DNA of 34,596 nt. It comes from Oscillospiraceae bacterium (GTDB lineage Bacteria; Bacillota; Clostridia; Oscillospirales; Ruminococcaceae). Below, piece by piece: positions 13,933 through 22,843 of this stretch; the stretch's first letter is position 1, and each line of letters opens with the position of its first letter. The DNA lies in contig JAFZGF010000061.1 of the NCBI GenBank assembly GCA_017555565.1, positions 78,431 through 113,026 on the forward strand, read 5' to 3'. A program made the translations under genes and the position numbers. The notes under the pieces were generated by a model. It was given only the letters and a program-made list of their open reading frames with translations. It was not told the origin of the DNA and searched no databases.

Positions 13933-14855
13933 TGAAAGTTTTATTTGTAGGCATCGGCTCCATCGGCACACGACACCTGCGCAACCTGCACACAGTTGCA
14001 GCTGAAAGAGGTATCCAGCTGGATGTTACAGCCCTGCGCTCATCACCACGCCCACTGCCAGAAGATGTAGCCGCACTTATCAATAATCAGATTATGGCTC
14101 TGGACGACACAGTTTATGACCTGGCCTTTATCACAAACCCTACAACACTGCACTACAATGCGCTGAAAGACCTGAAAGGCAAATCAAAATTCTTCTTTAT
14201 CGAAAAACCAATCTTTGAAGATTCTATCTACGATATTGATGAACTGGGCCTTACAGATGAAAACGCATATGTTGCCTGCCCAATGCGCTACTGTGGCGCT
14301 TATATGAAGTTGAAAGAAATTCTCAAAGATGAAAAACCATTCTCTGTAAGAATTATCTGCTCCAGCTATCTGCCAGGCTGGCGTCCAACACAGGACTACC
14401 GCAAAAACTACTCTGCTATCAAAGCTCTGGGTGGTGGTGTTACTATCGACCTTATCCACGAACTGGACTATATGACAGACCTGTTCGGCTTCCCTGCAGA
14501 AAGCTACAACTTCAAAGGCACATACTCCAACCTGGAAATCGACTCTGATGACCTGTCTGTCTACATTGCACGCTACCAGGACAAACTGTGCGAAGTGCAT
14601 CTGGACTATTTCGGCCGTGAATACCGCCGCACCTGCGAAGTTTTCGTTGCTGACGGTACTATTGAAGCAGAATTCGGCCAGGGCAGCGTAAAACTTGCTG
14701 ACGGTACAGTTATCAACTGCAACGAAGAAGCAAATATGCGTTTCGTTCGTGAAATGAGAAACGTGCTGGATATTATGGCTGGCAAAGCTGAAAACATCAA
14801 CACACCAACAAAAGCCAACAAAGTGCTGGCTCTGACACTTGGCAAGGAGGCATAA
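13932..14855 (+). CDS. Gfo/Idh/MocA-family oxidoreductase, classical type
   Basis: A 307-residue NAD(P)-dependent oxidoreductase. The Rossmann motif GIGSIGTRH lies at 7-15, EKP at 91-93, and GGGVTIDLIHELDY (168-180) supplies the conserved D173 and H176. It therefore keeps all catalytic residues, unlike the gene before it. The ATG at 13932 shares one base with the preceding TAA, so translation of the pair is coupled, which hints at a heteromeric or sequential pair. The likely substrate is an intermediate or product of the nonulosonate route. A GAGG ribosome site lies within the previous gene. Confidence 0.82.
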   Translation: MKVLFVGIGSIGTRHLRNLHTVAAERGIQLDVTALRSSPRPLPEDVAALINNQIMALDDTVYDLAFITNPTTLHYNALKDLKGKSKFFFIEKPIFEDSIYDIDELGLTDENAYVACPMRYCGAYMKLKEILKDEKPFSVRIICSSYLPGWRPTQDYRKNYSAIKALGGGVTIDLIHELDYMTDLFGFPAESYNFKGTYSNLEIDSDDLSVYIARYQDKLCEVHLDYFGREYRRTCEVFVADGTIEAEFGQGSVKLADGTVINCNEEANMRFVREMRNVLDIMAGKAENINTPTKANKVLALTLGKEA

Positions 14856-14856
14856 T

Positions 14857-15618
14857 ATGAAAAGAGTTCTTATTACCATCTGTGGCCGTGCAGGCAGCAA
14901 AGGCTTTAAAAACAAAAATCTGAAAACTTTCCTGGACAAACCGCTGGTTTACTACACACTGGCATCATCCTTCAACTTTAAAGAAAAGGTGGAAGACGCA
15001 CAGGTTGATGTATGTCTGAACACAGACAGCCAGGACCTGGCTGACCTTGTTCTTGCCAAATATCCGGAAGTTCACTTTATCCGCCGTCCTGAAGAACTGG
15101 GTGGCGACACAGTGCCAAAGATGGCTGTTTTCCAGCAGTCCCTGGCATATATGGAAGAAAAGACAGGCGAAAAATACGACTATCTTATCGACCTTGACAT
15201 CACAAGCCCACTGAGACAGATTCACGACGTTCTGGGCGCTTATGAACTGAAAATTGCGCATCCGGAAAGACAGCTGTCTATCTCTGGCTGCCCATCCCGC
15301 CGCAGCCCATATTTCAATATGGTTAAAGAAGAAGACGGCAAAATCAAAAAAGCCATCGACAGCGTATGGTATACAGCACGCCAGCAGGCACCTGCAGTTT
15401 ACGACCTTAACGCTTCCATCTATGTATTTGATGCTGATTTCCTGAAAAACAACACAACAGGCAACATCTGGGAAGCAGACTGGGTACTTTATCAGATGAA
15501 AGATACAGCTGTGCTGGATATCGACAGCGAAGAAGACTTTGAAATGATGCAGCTTATCGGCGGCTATCTTTTCGAAAAAGTGGACGGCTTCAAAGCAGTT
15601 AAAGATTTAATCAGATAA
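14857..15618 (+). CDS. neuA: NeuA-type CMP-nonulosonic acid cytidylyltransferase
   Basis: A 253-residue nucleotidyltransferase that activates a nonulosonic acid with CTP to the CMP-sugar used by glycosyltransferases. The N-terminal CGRAGSKGFKNKN (9-21) is the CTP-binding P-loop-like motif of the family. LDITSPLR and the SGCPSRRSPYFNM segment are further landmarks. The start at 14857 is chosen because AAGGAGG (14844-14850) precedes it, and its first codons follow the second oxidoreductase stop by one base. It is the last gene of the operon and is followed by a strong terminator. No glycosyltransferase or polysaccharide polymerase lies nearby, so the acceptor is unknown. Confidence 0.87.
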   Translation: MKRVLITICGRAGSKGFKNKNLKTFLDKPLVYYTLASSFNFKEKVEDAQVDVCLNTDSQDLADLVLAKYPEVHFIRRPEELGGDTVPKMAVFQQSLAYMEEKTGEKYDYLIDLDITSPLRQIHDVLGAYELKIAHPERQLSISGCPSRRSPYFNMVKEEDGKIKKAIDSVWYTARQQAPAVYDLNASIYVFDADFLKNNTTGNIWEADWVLYQMKDTAVLDIDSEEDFEMMQLIGGYLFEKVDGFKAVKDLIR

Positions 15619-15630
15619 TTTTGCATAATA

Positions 15631-15658
15631 AAAAGACGGTCAGACGACCGTCTTTTTT
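15631..15658. terminator. Bidirectional terminator between neuA and rsmA
   Basis: An 11-bp perfect stem (15631-15641 with 15646-15656), four-base loop, T-tract on the plus strand and A-tract giving T on the minus strand. Confidence 0.88.
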
Positions 15659-15663
15659 GTTTG

Positions 15664-16978
<1,315 letters not shown>

Positions 16979-16982
16979 TTAT

Positions 16983-17011
16983 ATCATACCAAATGTATGG
17001 CGGATTTTCAA
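16983..17011 (-). promoter_or_regulatory. Promoter of the cdd-rsmA operon
   Basis: On the minus strand TTGAAA (17011-17006), a 17-bp spacer and TATGAT (16988-16983), with a TGG just before the -10 box. Confidence 0.75.
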
Positions 17012-17018
17012 TTTTTTA

Positions 17019-17047
17019 TTGATTATTTAAAGGCTTTATTTTAAAAT
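17019..17047 (+). promoter_or_regulatory. Promoter of the dCMP deaminase-like gene
   Basis: TTGATT (17019-17024), a 17-bp spacer and TAAAAT (17042-17047), 30 bp before the ATG at 17078; divergent from the cdd promoter. Confidence 0.5.
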
Positions 17048-17077
17048 AAGATTAATGATTTACAGGAGATTACACTT

Positions 17078-17566
17078 ATGAGAAGAAATAAAACCAATTA
17101 TTATCTTGATATTGCTGAAACAGTTTCTGCACGCGGTACCTGCCTGCGCAGAAATTACGGTGCAATTATCGTAAAAAATGACGAAATCATCTCCACTGGC
17201 TATGTAGGTGCACCACGTGGACGCGCTAACTGCTGTGACATCGGCAGATGTATCCGCCAGGAACTGAACATTCCACGCGGCGAAAGATACGAAGTGTGCC
17301 GCTCTGTTCACGCTGAAGCAAACGCTATCATCTCCGCACCACGCCACGAAATGATTGGCGCCACAATGTATCTCTGTGGCAAGGAAGTGTCCGATGGTTC
17401 CTATATCAAAAACTCCAACAGCTGTTCAATGTGCAAGCGTATGATTATCAACGCAGGCATCAAAACAGTGGTTATCCGCGACTCAAAGGAAGAATTCCGC
17501 ACCATCGACGTGGAAAAGGAATGGATTGAAAACGACGAAAGCCTGGACGGCATTTTTACATACTGA
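17078..17566 (+). CDS. dCMP deaminase-like zinc protein (ComEB family)
   Basis: A 162-residue cytidine/deoxycytidylate deaminase-fold protein. H78-A-E80 in SVHAEANAII gives the zinc ligand and catalytic glutamate, and C116-S-M-C119 the other two ligands. The family has P-C-x-x-C; here the first residue is serine (NSNSCSMC), which should still permit zinc binding. An extra cysteine cluster (NCCDIGRCIR, 51-60) resembles the second zinc site of dCMP deaminases. The expected role is dCMP to dUMP for dTTP supply. A CAGGAGA site precedes the ATG. It lies divergent to cdd, another pyrimidine deaminase. Confidence 0.82.
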   Translation: MRRNKTNYYLDIAETVSARGTCLRRNYGAIIVKNDEIISTGYVGAPRGRANCCDIGRCIRQELNIPRGERYEVCRSVHAEANAIISAPRHEMIGATMYLCGKEVSDGSYIKNSNSCSMCKRMIINAGIKTVVIRDSKEEFRTIDVEKEWIENDESLDGIFTY

Positions 17567-17580
17567 TTAATCCAAATAAA

Positions 17581-17607
17581 AAATCCCTGCTTTTGCAGGG
17601 ATTTTGT
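17581..17607. terminator. Bidirectional terminator
   Basis: A 10-bp perfect stem (17581-17590 with 17595-17604), TTTT loop, between convergent genes. Confidence 0.85.
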
Positions 17608-17611
17608 TTTG

Positions 17612-18574
17612 TCAGCTTACCTGACATACAAATAAATATCTGTATGTTTCAGGCCAGTCTGCACCACTGTTTATAACTTTCACATCATTGTCTCTGTCTG
17701 CCTGGGTGTATTCAAAGGTTTTTTCAGCTATAAGCTGTTGAATATCACCGCTGTTTATTTCTTCTGCAGTAAGCTTTACTGCCAGATACAGAGTATCAGA
17801 TGTTTTATTTGGCGCAAGACATATAACGGCATTGTTGTACACAGAGTCTGAATTTTTCAGATGCTGGGCACAGAGACTGGCATATCTGCCAAAAGCATCT
17901 TCAGAGCTATCGTCTGCTTTGAGTGTTATAAAAATTTCGCCATAATCTTTTGCCAGCCGGTCAAGACTGTGTTCTTTTTGTGGGTCAAGCTGCGGTTCTA
18001 TAAGAACAGAGCCAAATCCGCCTTCTGCCGTGCCGGTTTTGTAACGCAGGCTTGGACTTACACTCAGCTGGTCTGCCGATGCGCAGATGTTTTCGGCCAT
18101 AGCTTTATTGGCCAATGGCTTTTGAATAGCATATCCGGTGTCAGCATATACGGAATTATTGTGCTGTAAAACAGTGCCGCCCAGCAGATACCAGTTTTTG
18201 TATCCGTCGTAAACTATATTGTTGTCAAGGTCTGCCTTGATTTCAAAACTGCCGTACCAAAGTTCCTGCTGGTGGAAAGACAGGTAGTAATCTGTGGTCT
18301 TTGAAGATATGCCAAAAATTGAAGCAGTATCGCCCACATGGATTGAAACGGTGTCGCCGATAACATACTCAAACTTGTCCAGATCATCACCATAAGTTTC
18401 TTCCACATATGCGAGAATAGCTTTTTCGGCTTTCTTCTCCTGCAGAAATCCTTTTCCATAACGGAATGCCACCACAGCAACAATCAATACAGGGACAGCC
18501 AGATATAACCAGGCGAATTTCTTTTTATCTTTCGGTGGGGCTGTATCCGGGATGTTTTGCATTTTTTCACTCAT
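17612..18574 (-). CDS. Membrane-anchored protein of unknown function
   Basis: A 320-residue protein with a short charged, proline-containing cytoplasmic N-terminus, one membrane segment (about 20-40, FAWLYLAVPVLIVAVVAF) and a long extracytoplasmic part. That part begins with a charged helix (EKKAEKAILAYVEETYG), a common feature of Firmicute proteins that carry small PepSY- or DUF3139-like folds, followed by mixed alpha/beta sequence. I see no catalytic motif. An AAAGGAG site precedes the start at 18574. The DUF308 gene ends 53 bp upstream on the same strand, so they may share a transcript. Confidence 0.65.
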   Translation of the reverse strand: MSEKMQNIPDTAPPKDKKKFAWLYLAVPVLIVAVVAFRYGKGFLQEKKAEKAILAYVEETYGDDLDKFEYVIGDTVSIHVGDTASIFGISSKTTDYYLSFHQQELWYGSFEIKADLDNNIVYDGYKNWYLLGGTVLQHNNSVYADTGYAIQKPLANKAMAENICASADQLSVSPSLRYKTGTAEGGFGSVLIEPQLDPQKEHSLDRLAKDYGEIFITLKADDSSEDAFGRYASLCAQHLKNSDSVYNNAVICLAPNKTSDTLYLAVKLTAEEINSGDIQQLIAEKTFEYTQADRDNDVKVINSGADWPETYRYLFVCQVS

Positions 18575-18627
18575 AGTCCTACACTCCTTTGCGGTAAAAA
18601 ATCTTATCTGGAAAACTGCAGATGCAA

Positions 18628-19293
18628 TTATTCTCTTTCTTCAGTAACCTGCTGTACCACATCAACAAATTCTGCTTCCACCACCGGGATAGAGTAATCT
18701 GCCGGTTCGTCTTTTGTCAGGTTCATATTGCGCAGGTTTTCCTGGGCTTTTTCATAGTCTGTTTTTGCTTTTACGCTTTCAAACACTGTCACCAGGCCGG
18801 TTGCGCCGTCATACACAAGGCAGGCACCGATAAATCTTGTCAGTGTCATTGCTGTACCAAATGGGTTCATCACTATCACAAGGGCGAGGCCCACTTTGAT
18901 AAGGGTGAAAATCAGCCCGTGGTTCCATTTTGTATAGTTCATTCTTTTCATTTCAAATGCTTTCTGCAGGCTTGTCACACCGCTGATAAGCAGGAAAAGA
19001 CCAACAACGAATGGAATTATGGAAATCAGCATTTCGCTGCGCAGGGCAACAAACAGCCCCATAAATATTGTGGAAATACCGCCCATCAGTTCAAACACTA
19101 CCGGCTGTGGCAGGCTTTTGTTGCGGTATCTTGACAGTATGCTGCCGGCACCTTTTGTTATAAGGCTGGCGGCTATCAGCCAGCATATGGCTTTGCCTGT
19201 AAAATCCGGGTAAATCACCAGCAACAGACCTATTGCCAATGTTGCCACACTGGACAGTGAAAATCTTTCTTTCAGTATTTTAATGTATTCCAT
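18628..19293 (-). CDS. HdeD/DUF308-type membrane protein
   Basis: A 221-residue protein with about six hydrophobic segments in the first 155 residues (for example LATLAIGLLLVIYP, ICWLIAASLITKG, FELMGGISTIFMGLFV, IIPFVVGLFLLISG and LIKVGLALVIVMNP). Short glycine-rich turns and repeats of the G...P / I.G pattern fit the DUF308/HdeD family. A soluble acidic tail follows, with FESVKAKTDYEKA and many Glu. HdeD of enterics is linked to acid stress, but the role in Firmicutes is unknown. AAAGG lies 8 nt before the ATG at 19293; a GTG at 19302 sits on the ribosome site itself. Confidence 0.75.
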   Translation of the reverse strand: MEYIKILKERFSLSSVATLAIGLLLVIYPDFTGKAICWLIAASLITKGAGSILSRYRNKSLPQPVVFELMGGISTIFMGLFVALRSEMLISIIPFVVGLFLLISGVTSLQKAFEMKRMNYTKWNHGLIFTLIKVGLALVIVMNPFGTAMTLTRFIGACLVYDGATGLVTVFESVKAKTDYEKAQENLRNMNLTKDEPADYSIPVVEAEFVDVVQQVTEERE

Positions 19294-19333
19294 ATACCTC
19301 ACCTTTCATTATGCAAGTGAACAGTTCTCTTTT

Positions 19334-19362
19334 ATTATAATTTATCACACAATTTTTATGAA
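19334..19362 (-). promoter_or_regulatory. Possible promoter of the DUF308 gene
   Basis: On the minus strand a perfect TATAAT (19339-19334) lies 17 bp from TTCATA (19362-19357). The -35 match is weak. Confidence 0.4.
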
Positions 19363-19372
19363 ATTGTGAAAA

Positions 19373-19945
19373 TTACCTGTAATTCTGCTTTGCACTTATT
19401 TCTTCGTTCAGCAGGGCAAAGCGGTAGTGGTCTTCCCACTTTTCGTTTATTTCAAAGCACTTTTTGGACAGACCCTCATTTTCAAAGCCGAATTTTCTCA
19501 TAACTGCCAGGCTTTTTTCATTTCTTGGCATAACCTGGGCTTCGATTCTGTGCAGACGCAGGGTGTTGAAGGCAAAATCGATAATTTCTGCCACAGCTTC
19601 ACTGCAGTAGCCTTTGCCACGGTAATCTTTGTCTATCTTGTATGACAGCACGCAGCTTTTTACGCTGCCGAACATCACCTGGCCGATACATACTGTGCCT
19701 ATTATCTCGTCACTGCCTTTCAGCGTCAGATAATAGCGGAAGTCACTGCCGCGCATAGCGTCTTTATAATCGGCGCGCAGATACATTTTTATGCCTTTTT
19801 TCTCATAGTATGCGCTGGGGCGGCGTGGTTCCACATCCATCATATCCTGCTTGTTGCGCAGGTTGAAATCAGCCACACGGGCCGCAAGTCTGGGGTGTGC
19901 CAGGTGCATATACATTCTTTCGGTTACCAGGGCGTATCGTGCCAT
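19373..19945 (-). CDS. GNAT-family N-acetyltransferase (RimJ-like)
   Basis: A 190-residue acetyl-CoA-dependent acyltransferase. The core has YYLTLKGSDEIIGTVCI (beta strands), then YKIDKDYRGKGYCSEAV, where RGKGYC is the acetyl-CoA pyrophosphate-binding R-G-x-G-x motif, then LHRIEAQVMPRNEKSLAVMRKFGF, which is typical of the RimJ/RimL group that acetylates protein N-termini or small molecules. GGAGG lies 6 nt before the ATG at 19945; a TTG at 19966 is unlikely. The substrate is unknown. Confidence 0.83.
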   Translation of the reverse strand: MARYALVTERMYMHLAHPRLAARVADFNLRNKQDMMDVEPRRPSAYYEKKGIKMYLRADYKDAMRGSDFRYYLTLKGSDEIIGTVCIGQVMFGSVKSCVLSYKIDKDYRGKGYCSEAVAEIIDFAFNTLRLHRIEAQVMPRNEKSLAVMRKFGFENEGLSKKCFEINEKWEDHYRFALLNEEISAKQNYR

Positions 19946-19974
19946 TTTACCTCCGTAATACTGCAAAAATAGTA

Positions 19975-20003
19975 TTGTGCAATTTAAAAAAGTATTATAT
20001 AAT
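19975..20003 (+). promoter_or_regulatory. Promoter of the M24 peptidase-DASS unit
   Basis: TTGTGC (19975-19980), a 17-bp spacer and TATAAT (19998-20003). It predicts a leader of about 110 nt before the gene at 20121; no known riboswitch was recognised in it. Confidence 0.45.
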
Positions 20004-20120
20004 AATTAGTTGTGAATAAAAGTTTATAGTCCGCTTTCAGCTGTTTTGTTAAGATTATTATACAGTTGTTCAGCGTGGCTATCAAGTTAAAATACAAAAT
20101 TTCGGAAAGAGGTTTATTCA

Positions 20121-21209
20121 ATGTTTTCACTTAAAACAAGGGCAGACAGACTGCGCAAGGTGCTGGAGCTTATCAGAGCCGACGCCTGCATTGTAAAAAG
20201 CGAGGACAGCCGCCGCTATCTCACCGGTGTATCCACCAGCGAAGGTATGGTGGTAATCACAAGAAGTGGCAACAGATATTTTCTGGTTGACCAGCGCTAT
20301 GAAGAATTTGCCACAAGACAGCTGGTTCCGCAGGGTTTTACTGTGCGCACAGTTGGTCAGCGCAGTGAATATGCAATGTTTATCAATGAAATTATCCAGG
20401 CAGACAAAATCAAGGTGGCATTGCTGGAAAGCAACGCTGTAAATCACGAAGAATATCTTGAAATGGAAAATGCCCTTTATGCCAAAGTTATGCCGCTGAA
20501 AACCCAGCTGGACAAACTGCGTATGGTAAAAGACCTGGAAGAAGTGGAAAATATCAAGACTGCCCAGCGCATCAACGAAAAAAGCTTTGAAGAACTGCTG
20601 GCATATATAAAACCGGGTATGAGTGAAAAACAGGTTCAGGCAAAATTGGTTCAGCTTCTGCTGGAAAATGGTTCTGACCTGGAAAAATTCCACATCTGCT
20701 GTGTTTCCGGCGTTAACTCCAGTCTGGTACACGGCCGTGCCACAGACAAGAAAATCGAAAAAGGCGAAAATATTATGCTGGAGTTTGGTGCTGTGTACAA
20801 CGGCTACCGCTCAGATATGGCCAGAACAGTTGTTCTGGGCAAAGCCAGTGACGATTTCAGAAAAGCCTACCGCGTGGTGCAGGACGCTTGCGTAATCGGC
20901 CAGCTGTATATCCGCAAAGGTGTTTCCGGCCGCGATGCAGACACAGAAATCCGCCATTTCATCGAAGAAAACGGCTACAGAAACTATTTCCGTCATTCAC
21001 TTGGTCACGGTATCGGCATCAGCCTTTTTGAAGGTCCATATCTTTCCCAGGATTCAAAGGATATTCTCGCACCGGGCCACGTGGTTACTATGGAGCCTGG
21101 TATCTATATCCCAGGTAAATTCGGTATCAGAATTGAAGACCTGCTGTACATTTCTGACAAAGGTACAGAAAATCTGACAAGAACAACAAGAGAGCTTATG
21201 GAGCTTTGA
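20121..21209 (+). CDS. M24-family Xaa-Pro peptidase with an altered metal ligand
   Basis: A 362-residue pita-bread-fold protein close to Xaa-Pro aminopeptidase/dipeptidase. An N-terminal creatinase-like domain (1-130) precedes the M24 domain. The five expected metal ligands are D-D-H-E-E. Here D232 (SDMART), H296 (LGHGIG), E325 (TMEPGIYI) and E339 (GIRIEDL) are present, but the first aspartate of the DFG motif is glutamate, E221 in LEFGAVYNGY. The S-x-P-H-G segment is SLVHG. The protein may still bind metal or have changed activity. It lies 63 bp upstream of a permease gene, with a stem-loop in between. Confidence 0.82.
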   Translation: MFSLKTRADRLRKVLELIRADACIVKSEDSRRYLTGVSTSEGMVVITRSGNRYFLVDQRYEEFATRQLVPQGFTVRTVGQRSEYAMFINEIIQADKIKVALLESNAVNHEEYLEMENALYAKVMPLKTQLDKLRMVKDLEEVENIKTAQRINEKSFEELLAYIKPGMSEKQVQAKLVQLLLENGSDLEKFHICCVSGVNSSLVHGRATDKKIEKGENIMLEFGAVYNGYRSDMARTVVLGKASDDFRKAYRVVQDACVIGQLYIRKGVSGRDADTEIRHFIEENGYRNYFRHSLGHGIGISLFEGPYLSQDSKDILAPGHVVTMEPGIYIPGKFGIRIEDLLYISDKGTENLTRTTRELMEL

Positions 21210-21216
21210 TTTTAAA

Positions 21217-21247
21217 ATGTCATTTCCGTGTTCTGCGGAAATGACAT
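21217..21247 (+). promoter_or_regulatory. Intercistronic 12-bp stem-loop
   Basis: A perfect 12-bp stem (21217-21228 with 21236-21247) and a seven-base loop. No T-tract follows, so it is more likely an mRNA-stabilising or processing hairpin, or a partial attenuator, than a full terminator. Confidence 0.5.
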
Positions 21248-21272
21248 ATGAATTTACAAGAAGGAGAAAAAT

Positions 21273-22718
21273 ATGAAAGTGACAGCAAAAAACAGAGCAT
21301 GGATTATAGCTGTATCAATGCTGTTTATTTTGTTTTTTAAATATCTGCCTGCCCCTGCAGGCCTTTCAGTGGCCGCTATGCAGGTTGTGGGTATTTTTAT
21401 TGGTGTGCTGATTATGTGGATGACCATTTCCATCGACTGGCCAAGTATGCTGTGTCTTGCCGCCCTGGCTTTTGTGCCTGGCATTTCTATGAACAGCATT
21501 CTGTCATCTGGTATGGGCAATGCCACTTTTGCATTCCTTATGTTCACATTTATGTGCACACACACCCTTAACCAGACACCGTTTATCCGCCGCTGTGCAA
21601 TTGCGTTCCTTACAACAAAATCCGCACAGAAAAGCCCTTGGTCCTTTATCACCCTTTACTTTGCCTGTGCACTTTTCCTTGGCACATTTATGTCACCTAC
21701 AGTTCTGGTGGTTATCCTTATTGCTATCACAGAAGAAATCTTTACAGTGCTTGGTTTTGAAAAAGGGGACAAGGCCGCTGATATGATGATGATGGGTATG
21801 GTGTTCTGTTCCTCCATCGGCGCAGGCATGACACCTATTGCCCACGTTTTCCCTCTGATGGCTATGGGTTACTACACAACAGCTACCGGCAACACTATTT
21901 CATATGCACAGTATATGGCTATGGGTGTGCCAGCAGGTATTCTTGCTACTGTTGTTATGATGGCTATCTTCCGTTTTGTAATCAGACCTGACCTTTCCGG
22001 TATCAAATCCCTGGATATTTCCCATCTCAAATCAGAACTTCCTGCAATGGGCAAAAAAGAAAAATATGCCCTGGCTATCTTCTTCACAGTTATTGCTCTG
22101 TGGGTTGTGCCAGGTGTTGTAAGACCTTGGCTGCCTGCAGTTTACAACTATATCAACGGTTTCGGCACAGCAATGCCTCCGCTGCTGGGTGCAGTTGCAA
22201 TGGCTATCGTAACTGTTGACGGCAAACCACTGCTGGACTTCAAAGAAGCTACCGGCAAGGGTATCCCTTGGGCAAGCCTTATTATGGTTTCTGCCACATT
22301 GGCCCTTGGCAGTGTTATGACAAATGCTGACATCGGTCTCACAGCCTGGATCGGCGAAAAAATCACACCTGTTACAGCAGGTATGGGCGTAATGGCACTG
22401 GTATTCCTTTTTGCAGTGTGGGCCGCCGTGCAGACAAACCTTTCTTCCAATATGGTAACAGTTACTGTGGTTTGCGCCATCGCACTGCCAGTATGTATGG
22501 CTGTGCCTGGTGTAAACGTGGCTGCAGTTGCTTCCATCATCGGTATGATGGCTTCTTACGCATTTGCCACACCACCTGCAATGGCCACAATTGTTTTTGC
22601 AATCGGCTCCGGCTGGACAACCACTTCGCAGATGGCAAAATATGGCTTTATTATGATGATGGTGGGCGTACTGCTGGCCTGCGGTATCGCATATCCTATC
22701 GGATGTCTTGTAATGTAA
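21273..22718 (+). CDS. DASS/SLC13-family anion permease
   Basis: A 481-residue membrane protein with about twelve hydrophobic segments. It fits the divalent anion:sodium symporter (DASS/SLC13) superfamily, which carries dicarboxylates, tricarboxylates or related anions. Two inverted halves each contain a substrate-loop motif; the second has AVQTNLSSNMVTVTVVCAIALP, close to the family S-N-T motif region, and the first has GTFMSPTVLVVILIAITEE. An AAGGAGA site precedes the ATG. It follows the peptidase on the same strand and ends in a strong terminator. The substrate is unknown; the neighbouring guanine deaminase has its own promoter. Confidence 0.8.
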   Translation: MKVTAKNRAWIIAVSMLFILFFKYLPAPAGLSVAAMQVVGIFIGVLIMWMTISIDWPSMLCLAALAFVPGISMNSILSSGMGNATFAFLMFTFMCTHTLNQTPFIRRCAIAFLTTKSAQKSPWSFITLYFACALFLGTFMSPTVLVVILIAITEEIFTVLGFEKGDKAADMMMMGMVFCSSIGAGMTPIAHVFPLMAMGYYTTATGNTISYAQYMAMGVPAGILATVVMMAIFRFVIRPDLSGIKSLDISHLKSELPAMGKKEKYALAIFFTVIALWVVPGVVRPWLPAVYNYINGFGTAMPPLLGAVAMAIVTVDGKPLLDFKEATGKGIPWASLIMVSATLALGSVMTNADIGLTAWIGEKITPVTAGMGVMALVFLFAVWAAVQTNLSSNMVTVTVVCAIALPVCMAVPGVNVAAVASIIGMMASYAFATPPAMATIVFAIGSGWTTTSQMAKYGFIMMMVGVLLACGIAYPIGCLVM

Positions 22719-22730
22719 TACAAAACAATG

Positions 22731-22760
22731 AAATCACCTGGTTCTTCCAGGTGATTTTTG
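22731..22760 (+). terminator. Terminator of the permease gene
   Basis: An 11-bp perfect stem (22731-22741 with 22747-22757), five-base loop and T-tract. Confidence 0.88.
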
Positions 22761-22801
22761 TTTTATAAAAACATATTTTTCTGTTGTATATTGAAAAAGT
22801 A

Positions 22802-22810
22802 TGTTATAAT
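22802..22810 (+). promoter_or_regulatory. Extended -10 promoter of the guanine deaminase gene
   Basis: TGTTATAAT has a perfect -10 box at 22805-22810 and an extended TG. It lies 33 bp before the ATG at 22844; the short leader leaves no room for a purine riboswitch. Confidence 0.5.
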
Positions 22811-22843
22811 CAGTTTGTTAAGAATAATTTTATGGAGGACAAA

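Noticed and set aside
20004-20120. Riboswitch or T-box in the 110-nt leader of the M24 gene
   Set aside because: No T-box sequence, no conserved riboswitch core and no terminator hairpin were found.
22784-22843. Upstream start for the guanine deaminase
   Set aside because: The extra 20 residues overlap the promoter, while a strong GGAGG site stands before the ATG at 22844.
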